From NCBI GenBank assembly GCA_020722305.1, contig DYLB01000009.1, positions 1-23,839 on the forward strand: 23,839 bases of DNA. The letters run 5' to 3'. The stretch is from Anaerolinea thermophila (GTDB taxonomy: Bacteria; Chloroflexota; Anaerolineae; Anaerolineales; Villigracilaceae). Under the pieces are notes generated by a model that saw nothing but the letters and a program-made list of their open reading frames with translations, did no database searches and was not told where the DNA came from. Numbering within the stretch: the stretch's first letter is position 1; the number at the start of each line of letters is the position of its first letter. Shown here in pieces: positions 7,137 through 12,489 of this stretch. Position numbers and translations under genes: made by a program.

Positions 7137-7796
7137 CTAGAGGGTGATGTACTCGCGCAGACTGTGTTCTACGGCGTAGGCCGCGGCCTCGGCCCGGTTG
7201 TTGACTCCCAACTTCGACAGGATACTGCTGACGTAGTTGCGCACCGTCCCCTCGCCCAGGAACAGGGCTTTGGCGATCTCCCGGTTGGTCTTGCCTTCCG
7301 AGACCAGCAGCAGGACGTGTTTCTCCTGCTGGCTGAGATGCGAAAAGGCAGAGGCTTCCTCATCTTTCACTGCCCGGCGCACCTCCTGGAAAACGCGCTG
7401 GGTCACGGCCGGGTCGAGCAGGGCTTCGCCGCGCCCGACCGCTTCGAGGGCGCGCACCAGATCCTCGCTGCCGATCTGCTTCAGGATGTAACCCGAAGCG
7501 CCGGCCCGGATGGCCGAAAAGAGCATCTCATCCTCGGCGTAGGAGGTGAGCATAATCACTTTGATAGCCGGGTAATTGCCCACGATTTCTTCGCAGGCTT
7601 CGATCCCCGATTGGCCTGGCAGGCGGATGTCCATCACGACCACATCCGGCAAGAGGGCGGCAACCTGTTCCATAGCTTCGCGAGATGACCCCGCCTCACC
7701 CACGACTTCGAACTGTGGATGACGTTCCAGTAAAGACTTCAGACCCAGGCGGACGACTTCATGGTCGTCAACGAGCAGAATCCGTTGTTTCGCCAT
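7137..7796 (-). CDS. NarL/FixJ family response regulator (LuxR-type HTH)
   Basis: A 219-residue two-domain regulator. The receiver domain (about 4-120) has the acidic pair D10-D11, the phospho-acceptor D56 (VVMDIRLPG), T84 (MLTSY) and K106 (YILKQ), all intact. The LuxR HTH (about 150-213) has the usual LSQQEKHVLLLVSEGKTNREIAKAL and VRNYVSSILSKLGVNNR segments. It should bind DNA as a phosphorylation-driven dimer. No histidine kinase is next to it, so it is an orphan in this window. GGAG lies six bases before the ATG at 7796. It has its own well-formed promoter and a palindrome across the -35 box, which could indicate self-control. The signal and targets are unknown. Confidence 0.92.
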   Translation of the reverse strand: MAKQRILLVDDHEVVRLGLKSLLERHPQFEVVGEAGSSREAMEQVAALLPDVVVMDIRLPGQSGIEACEEIVGNYPAIKVIMLTSYAEDEMLFSAIRAGASGYILKQIGSEDLVRALEAVGRGEALLDPAVTQRVFQEVRRAVKDEEASAFSHLSQQEKHVLLLVSEGKTNREIAKALFLGEGTVRNYVSSILSKLGVNNRAEAAAYAVEHSLREYITL

Positions 7797-7831
7797 TGCT
7801 CCTCACATCTCTCCAAATTGTTACGTTCAAA

Positions 7832-7860
7832 AGTATAGTCTAGTGCATCTTGTCTGACAA
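7832..7860 (-). promoter_or_regulatory. Sigma70-type promoter of the NarL-type regulator
   Basis: Reading leftwards, TTGTCA (7860-7855) and TATACT (7837-7832) are separated by exactly 17 bases, a near-consensus housekeeping promoter. Transcription would start near 7825, giving a leader of about 29 bases with GGAG before the ATG. Confidence 0.7.
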
Positions 7861-7861
7861 G
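7849..7861. promoter_or_regulatory. Palindrome over the -35 box (candidate operator)
   Basis: CTTGTC-T-GACAAG is a perfect 13-base palindrome that contains the -35 hexamer of the regulator promoter. A dimeric repressor or the regulator itself could bind here. No binder can be named. Confidence 0.4.
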
Positions 7862-7862
7862 G

Positions 7863-7972
7863 GCGGCTAAAAGCACACTGTTTAGGTGCGGAGTCCGAAG
7901 TCTCCAGACTTCGGGCGAACTCAGGAGATTTCGCACTCCGGAAGCGTTAGCTAAACAGTATTGCGGCTAAAA
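7863..7972. repeat. Compact cloverleaf-like inverted-repeat element flanked by 10-base direct repeats
   Basis: Outer arms ACTGTTTAG (7877-7885) and CTAAACAGT (7951-7959) are perfectly complementary. Inside, CGGAGT (7889-7894) pairs with ACTCCG (7935-7940). The interval is exactly filled by two hairpins: CCGAAGTCT/AGACTTCGG (7895-7903 with 7906-7914) and GCGAA/TTCGC (7915-7919 with 7930-7934). The whole is flanked by direct copies of GCGGCTAAAA at 7863-7872 and 7963-7972. No ORF lies inside. It looks like a small non-autonomous mobile element or a REP-like extragenic repeat inserted between the regulator and hsp20. Confidence 0.6.
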
Positions 7973-7978
7973 ACGCGC

Positions 7979-8010
7979 AAAAGAAACGGACTCCTGAAAG
8001 GAGTCCGTTT
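7979..8010 (-). terminator. Rho-independent terminator of hsp20
   Basis: An 11-base-pair stem, AAACGGACTCC (7984-7994) with GGAGTCCGTTT (8000-8010), has a five-base loop. Read leftwards it ends in TTTCTTTTG. It begins 22 bases after the hsp20 stop. Confidence 0.8.
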
Positions 8011-8031
8011 CCTGGCTGTGATGAAATGGGA

Positions 8032-8472
8032 TCATTTGGCCTTGACGGTGATCACCTTCGGCCGGACATCTTCCGCCTTGGGCAAGGTGATGGTCAGGAT
8101 GCCGTCTTCGAACTCGGCCCTGGCCTTATCGGCGACTATCGGGGTGGGCAGGGTCAGGCTGCGCTCGAACGAGCCGTAGCGCTGTTCGCGGATGTGGTAA
8201 GCCTTGTCGTCGGTCTCGCTTTTCTCCTTGAACTCGCCACGCATGGTGAGCGTATCGCCGGCGACCGAGATCTGCACGTCGCTGGCTTTCAGACCCGGGA
8301 CGGCAGCCTTGACGACCACCTCGTCGTCGGTCTGGTACATGTCGATGGCGGGAGCAGACCAACTGGTCCGGACCCCGAACGGGCGGGTGAAGGCGTCGTC
8401 AAAGAGACGATCCATCGCCTCGCGCAGAGACACCATTTCGCGCATTGGTTCCCAACGAATTAGGTTTGACAT
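8032..8472 (-). CDS. Hsp20 / alpha-crystallin family small heat-shock protein
   Basis: A 146-residue protein of usual length for bacterial Hsp20. The N-terminal arm (MSNLIRWEPMREMVSLREAM) is typical of the class A-like group. The alpha-crystallin domain runs from about residue 40 to 138 and includes AAVPGLKASDVQISV and the conserved ARAEFEDGILTITLPK. The C-terminal PKVITVKAK carries an I/V-x-I/V type tail motif. It holds unfolding proteins as an ATP-independent chaperone. AGGAGG lies six bases before the ATG at 8472, a strong binding site. It lies 99 bases downstream of the phospho-signalling operon in the same direction; that gap holds direct repeats and a weak promoter candidate. No CIRCE element is visible. 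Confidence 0.93.
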   Translation of the reverse strand: MSNLIRWEPMREMVSLREAMDRLFDDAFTRPFGVRTSWSAPAIDMYQTDDEVVVKAAVPGLKASDVQISVAGDTLTMRGEFKEKSETDDKAYHIREQRYGSFERSLTLPTPIVADKARAEFEDGILTITLPKAEDVRPKVITVKAK

Positions 8473-8510
8473 ATCAGCCTCCTTTTGACGTTAAGATTTT
8501 TACAGCATGA

Positions 8511-8560
8511 ATCATACAGGGCCTGCATTAGAAAATCGCAAGCCCTGCATAAAAAATTCG
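8511..8560 (-). promoter_or_regulatory. Direct-repeat / inverted-repeat region upstream of hsp20
   Basis: Two imperfect direct copies about 21 bases apart begin at 8521 (GCCTGCATTAGAAAATCG) and 8542 (GCCCTGCATAAAAAATTCG). CAGGGC (8517-8522) and GCCCTG (8542-8547) are also complementary. A possible leftward promoter uses TTGCGA (8541-8536) and TATGAT (8516-8511), but its 19-base spacer is long. OmpR-type regulators usually bind direct repeats, and one is encoded immediately upstream. Confidence 0.4.
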
Positions 8561-8571
8561 TCAGAAAGCGG

Positions 8572-9297
8572 TTATTCTTCTTTGGCCTGGCGGCGGAAGT
8601 CCACGAAGCGATAGCCGACGCCGCGCTCGGTCAGGATGTATTTGGGGTTGGCCGGGTCGGCCTCGAGTTTCTGGCGCAGGTAGTTGATGTAAAGGCGGAC
8701 GTAGTGCGGCTCGTCGCGGTATTCGTAGCCCCAGACTTTGGCGAGCAGCTGGTCGTGGGAGACCACCCAGCCGGCGTTCTGGACCAGGTGGTAGAGCAGG
8801 CGGTATTCGGTGGGCCGCAGTTTGACGATTTTCCCTTCGAGCCAGATCTCGCGGCGGTCGAAGTCTATTTTGAGACGTTCATCCACCTCGATCAGCCCGT
8901 GCATCGACCCGCTGGCTGTTTCCGTGCGCCGGAGCACGGCCCTGGCCCGGCTGACCAGCTCGCGCGGGCTGAACGGCTTGGTAACGTAGTCGTCCGCGCC
9001 GAGTTCGAGGCCGCGCACCCGGTCATCTTCTTCGCCTTTGGCGGTGAGCATGATGACCGGCACGTTGCTGACCTCGCGGATCATCTTGAGCACCTCGAAC
9101 CCGTCGAGGTCGGGCATCATCACGTCGAGCAGGATCAGGTCGGGCGTCTTGTCGCGCAATCTCTCCAGGGCCTGTTTGCCGTTGAAGGCCTCACTGACAT
9201 GGAAGCCGTCATGTTCCAGGTTGAGGCGGATGAAACGCACCATGCGTTCTTCATCGTCCACCACTAGGATGCGCCGACGTTCAAGAGTTTCGGCCAT
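8572..9297 (-). CDS. OmpR/PhoB family response regulator (winged-helix)
   Basis: A 241-residue regulator. The receiver domain (about 9-122) has D14-D15, phospho-acceptor D58 (LLDVMMPDLDG), T85 (MLTAKG) and K107 (YVTKPFSP). The winged-helix domain (about 135-232) carries LRPTEYRLLYHLVQNAG, DQLLAKVWGYEY, VRLYINYLRQKLE and the wing ILTERGVGYRF, most like the KdpE/PhoB group. Both domains look functional. No histidine kinase follows. It begins three bases after the stop of the 80-residue gene, so it is probably the last gene of the Ser/Thr kinase operon. That raises the possibility of input from the kinase rather than, or besides, a histidine kinase. This link is inference. Confidence 0.92.
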   Translation of the reverse strand: MAETLERRRILVVDDEERMVRFIRLNLEHDGFHVSEAFNGKQALERLRDKTPDLILLDVMMPDLDGFEVLKMIREVSNVPVIMLTAKGEEDDRVRGLELGADDYVTKPFSPRELVSRARAVLRRTETASGSMHGLIEVDERLKIDFDRREIWLEGKIVKLRPTEYRLLYHLVQNAGWVVSHDQLLAKVWGYEYRDEPHYVRLYINYLRQKLEADPANPKYILTERGVGYRFVDFRRQAKEE

Positions 9298-9300
9298 GGG

Positions 9301-9543
9301 TCACTCCCGGACGAACCCGATGATTCGTTCTTCTTCCTCACCGGGCAGGATTTCGATAAAAGCAATGCGGTGCATCGGCCAGATCACGCTGGTCACATTG
9401 CTTTCGAGGTAGTGCAAGTCTTTGCCGTCCCGGCGGCGGGGGTTGCTGACCAACAGGACCGTGTCGGTCGGTTTGGGCAACTCTTCCACTTCGCCGATGA
9501 CGGCTTCTTCGTTGGGCAGGTGTAGCAGGATGGAGTAAGCCAT
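9301..9543 (-). CDS. Conserved-looking 80-residue protein of unknown function
   Basis: I do not recognise a family. The 80-residue protein is acidic, has no membrane segment or signal peptide, and reads as a small beta-rich domain: MAYSILLHLPNEEAVIGEV, then TDTVLLVSNPRRRDGKDL, then TSVIWPMHRIAFIEILPG. GAGG precedes the ATG at 9543. The gene lies 20 bases after the FHA gene and three bases before the OmpR-type regulator, which supports real translation and a role with one of those partners. A small adaptor or regulator-binding protein is one possibility. Base composition and codon use look like the neighbours. Confidence 0.75.
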   Translation of the reverse strand: MAYSILLHLPNEEAVIGEVEELPKPTDTVLLVSNPRRRDGKDLHYLESNVTSVIWPMHRIAFIEILPGEEEERIIGFVRE

Positions 9544-9563
9544 AGTTCCTCGCTTTCAATGCG

Positions 9564-10073
9564 TTAGGGAAATAGCACCTGGACCTTGAGTTTTCCCAAA
9601 GAAATGATATCGCCATGTATTAGTTTTTGGGGTTCGTGAGGTTTCAGGCGCGTGCCATTCAAGTACGTGCCATTCGATGAACCCAGGTCCACGATGGTAA
9701 TTTCATTGTTGCGGTGTTTCTTCAAAACGGCATGCAAACGGGAAACGCCCAATTGATATCCATTGAAAGCGCTCAGGTCAATGTCGGGCATGATGGGCTG
9801 GCCCTCACTGACCCGGCCGAGGGTAAATTCGTCTCGCTCGGTCAATGGCAGCATCTGGCCGCTATCGAGGATTTGCAGTGAGAGCACCGCGCTGGAGGGG
9901 ATGTTCATGCTGCCCTTGAGGGCGGCGGTGTCCATCGAGTTGGCTTCGACTCCTCCCGTTTTTTTAATGCTGTGGGTGGTCAGACCGATGGCATTGGGCA
10001 ATTGGGCCCCACATTCGCTGCAGAATATTGCGCCGGGTAATTCTTGATGCTGGCAATTCGGGCATTGGATCAT
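9564..10073 (-). CDS. Zinc-ribbon plus FHA domain protein
   Basis: A 169-residue protein. The N-terminus is a zinc ribbon with C4-x2-C7 and C18-x2-C21 (CPNC, CSEC). A low-complexity linker follows (about 28-60), then an FHA domain (about 63-169). Phosphothreonine-contact motifs are present: GR at 86-87, SRLH at 111-114 and SSNGTYLNG at 132-140. FHA domains bind phosphothreonine peptides, so it is the expected reader for the kinase encoded three genes upstream. It starts five bases after the DnaJ-VWA stop. The zinc ribbon may mediate dimerisation or nucleic-acid contact. Linker threonines and serines could be kinase targets; this is inference. Confidence 0.9.
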   Translation of the reverse strand: MIQCPNCQHQELPGAIFCSECGAQLPNAIGLTTHSIKKTGGVEANSMDTAALKGSMNIPSSAVLSLQILDSGQMLPLTERDEFTLGRVSEGQPIMPDIDLSAFNGYQLGVSRLHAVLKKHRNNEITIVDLGSSNGTYLNGTRLKPHEPQKLIHGDIISLGKLKVQVLFP

Positions 10074-10078
10074 AAGTT

Positions 10079-11545
10079 TTATTCCTCGATATGGCTGGGC
10101 AATAACAAGGCCCGCGTGCCGTATTTTATGGCTTTCAGTCCTGCTTCCGACGAGGTGTGGCTTCTTTGTATCTGGTCGGCTTCGAGCAAAACGGTCTTGG
10201 CGAGACTTTGCTCTCCCTGGGCCAGCAAATGGGTCGCCAGGTAGCTCAGATGGCGGGAGGCTTTATCGTATTGCCCTTCGTTTACAGCTTTGCGGGCTTT
10301 CTCTTGCATTCGATACAACGACAGGCGTGACATGGCCTGGATGATGGGTTGAGGCGGCGGTTCCGAGTCGGATTTCGCGGTTATCGCCCGCGACAGGGTC
10401 AGAGGGGTCGAATAGATTGGAGGGGTCGCTTGAGGCACATTCGTTTTCACCCGGCCATCCAGGAGCTTGAGGTGTTCCGCTTTCTTGCTCAGCGGCTTGA
10501 TTGTAAACTCGAGCAACACCTTGAGCGGGGTATCTCTCAAGATAGCACCCAGCCGGATCGAGTTTTCCAAAGGCAGGGGGCTGACATCCGGTTGCAGGCG
10601 GAAGGCGTAGGTAAGGGATACATCCTTGTTGAGCGACACATCCAGGCTGACATCTTCCGCGAAAGTCCTCGAAAGATGTTGGAATTTTTGGGAAAGCAGG
10701 CTCTGGATATCTTCCGGCTTCGAGATGTAGAGGCTGTTACCGCCGGTCTTGTTGGCAAGCGCATCGAGGAATGAATCGTTCCAGCCTGAGCCGATGCCCA
10801 GGGTGCTGATGCCGATCCCCTGTTCGGCAGCTTCGCGGGCCAGGTCGAGGCAGGCTTGCTCATCGCCGTAAGTGTGGCCGTCGGTCAGCATGACGATGTG
10901 GTTGATGCGGGATGGGTCGAAGGTCTGGCGGACCTCGGCCAACCCGGCCCGCAATCCCTGTAAAATCTCGGTACTGCCCGAAGGCTGGATCATCTGCACC
11001 CGCGATTCGGACTTCAGATTTTCGTGCCTATATTGGATGGGAAGCACCACTTCCGCCCGGTCGCTGAACATCACCAGCCCGAAGAGGTCTTTCGGCCCCA
11101 GCTCGCGCAACAAACGGACCGCGGTGGCTTTCAGCATGTCCATTTTCTTTCCCTGCATGGAAGTGGAGCGGTCAATCACCAGGCAGACGTTGAGCGGGGC
11201 GGTTTTGCTTTGGGAAGCGACCTTGTCCGACGCAAATTCGAGCAGGACATAGATTACTTGTGAATCATCAAGATGGAGCAGGCTATGGCGGCTGTACAGG
11301 ATGTCAATCTTGATGGGGGCTTCTGGCTCGGGGGGCAGGGTGGCGTCGTAACGGGCGCGCTTGTTTTTGTCCGAAAGCACTTCGTAAGCTTGCTGAATTT
11401 GAAGGAAGCGTTCGGTTTGCCCCGGACCGCTATGTTTATCGGGATGCGAGCGTTGAGCTGCCTCGAAATAGGCCTTTTTTATTTCGGCCTGGGTCGCATT
11501 CCGAGGGATTCCCAGTAAAGAATAATGGTCGGGGAGGGCAGGCAT
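10079..11545 (-). CDS. J-domain / von Willebrand factor A fusion protein
   Basis: A 488-residue cytoplasmic protein. Residues 5-68 are a J domain (HYSLLGIPRNATQAEIKKAY, then HPD at 34-36, then AYEVLSDKNKRARYD), so DnaK activation should be possible. Residues about 115-290 are a VWA domain with a complete MIDAS: D125-x-S127-x-S129, T192 and D222 (MLTDGH). A beta-rich region of the kind that follows VWA in CoxE/YfbK-like proteins comes next, then a helical C-terminus (about 405-480). No signal peptide or membrane segment is visible. It starts three bases after the PP2C stop. A J domain joined directly to a VWA domain is unusual. I infer a scaffold that binds a partner through the metal site and recruits Hsp70. 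Confidence 0.9.
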   Translation of the reverse strand: MPALPDHYSLLGIPRNATQAEIKKAYFEAAQRSHPDKHSGPGQTERFLQIQQAYEVLSDKNKRARYDATLPPEPEAPIKIDILYSRHSLLHLDDSQVIYVLLEFASDKVASQSKTAPLNVCLVIDRSTSMQGKKMDMLKATAVRLLRELGPKDLFGLVMFSDRAEVVLPIQYRHENLKSESRVQMIQPSGSTEILQGLRAGLAEVRQTFDPSRINHIVMLTDGHTYGDEQACLDLAREAAEQGIGISTLGIGSGWNDSFLDALANKTGGNSLYISKPEDIQSLLSQKFQHLSRTFAEDVSLDVSLNKDVSLTYAFRLQPDVSPLPLENSIRLGAILRDTPLKVLLEFTIKPLSKKAEHLKLLDGRVKTNVPQATPPIYSTPLTLSRAITAKSDSEPPPQPIIQAMSRLSLYRMQEKARKAVNEGQYDKASRHLSYLATHLLAQGEQSLAKTVLLEADQIQRSHTSSEAGLKAIKYGTRALLLPSHIEE

Positions 11546-11548
11546 GGC

Positions 11549-12478
11549 TTAGCTTAGGAACTGTACCAGGATTGCGCTGATGTTGTCTGGCCCACCGGCA
11601 AGGTTGGCAGCTTCTACCATGGCGTGGCAGGCGCGCTGGATGTTGGGCGTTTCCCTGATTGAACGCAACAAAGTTTCTTCCGGCACGACGCCCCACAGGC
11701 CGTCGCTGCAAAGGAGGAGATAGCTCCCAGGCTGGAAGGGGATGGTAATGATGTCTGGCTCAAGTAAATCGCCCTGCCCAAGGGCGCGGTACAGCACATT
11801 ACGCTGAGGATGGACAGAGGCTTCTTCCGAGGTCAACTGTCCCAATTCTTCGAGGCGTTTGACGAGGGAATGATCGCGGGTGATCACTTCACTGCGACCG
11901 TCCTGGTAGAACATGTAGGCCCGGCTGTCGCCCACATGCGCAATGGTGATTTGCTGACCGAGAACCAGCGCGGCGGTCAACGTGGTGCCGCTGCCGGGCG
12001 CTTCGCGCTGGACGACGCGCTGGGCCTCATTGATGCCTCCCAGCATAATCTCCTGGATCGACTCATCGGGGGACTGGGCAGGATGTCCGAAAAGCATAGG
12101 GTGAAATTTGCGCATGATGTACCCGCCCATGGCACGCATGGCCGCATTGCTGGCGACCTCGCCGTACTGGTGGCCGCCCATCCCGTCAGCCACGATGAAC
12201 AATCCAATTGGCGTACTGCCGAAATTCCCGGATATGGTACTGGTAAAGGCCAACAGGCTGTCCTCGTTCAAATCCCGTTGTCTGCCGATAGATTGTCCGC
12301 AGCCGACAACCAGTTGGTGTGGCTCGTAATGCAGCCCGTTCTGATTGACAATGGAAGCGATTTGCGCCTCCGAGAGGGGAGCTGTGGTGGCGTTCTGTGA
12401 CTGGTCGAAGGGTTTTGTTTGCTTCAAGTGTTCAGGGCGGTCCGGCTTGCTAAATAACCTTGCGAAAAATTTCTTCAC
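11549..12478 (-). CDS. PP2C-family serine/threonine phosphatase
   Basis: A 309-residue protein. A basic N-terminal stretch of about 30 residues precedes a PP2C (PPM) domain at about 55-309. Metal-site motifs are complete: GRQRDLNEDS with E72-D73, VADGMGGH (97-103), GDSRAY (183-188), SDG with D259, and GGPDN with D298. It removes phosphate from Ser/Thr and should counteract the kinase encoded just upstream. I chose the GTG at 12478, eleven bases after the kinase stop and six bases after AAGGAG. The frame is open further up to an ATG at 12595, but that would overlap the kinase by about 100 bases with no family similarity. No membrane segment is seen. Confidence 0.92.
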   Translation of the reverse strand: MKKFFARLFSKPDRPEHLKQTKPFDQSQNATTAPLSEAQIASIVNQNGLHYEPHQLVVGCGQSIGRQRDLNEDSLLAFTSTISGNFGSTPIGLFIVADGMGGHQYGEVASNAAMRAMGGYIMRKFHPMLFGHPAQSPDESIQEIMLGGINEAQRVVQREAPGSGTTLTAALVLGQQITIAHVGDSRAYMFYQDGRSEVITRDHSLVKRLEELGQLTSEEASVHPQRNVLYRALGQGDLLEPDIITIPFQPGSYLLLCSDGLWGVVPEETLLRSIRETPNIQRACHAMVEAANLAGGPDNISAILVQFLS

Positions 12479-12489
12479 AGTGTGCTCCT

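Noticed and set aside
7863..7972. A tRNA gene suggested by the cloverleaf-like fold
   Set aside because: There is no acceptor stem with a CCA-proximal pattern, no T-loop GTTCGA box and no anticodon arm of the right size.
8473..8571. CIRCE/HrcA heat-shock operator before hsp20
   Set aside because: No TTAGCACTC-N9-GAGTGCTAA-like element is present.
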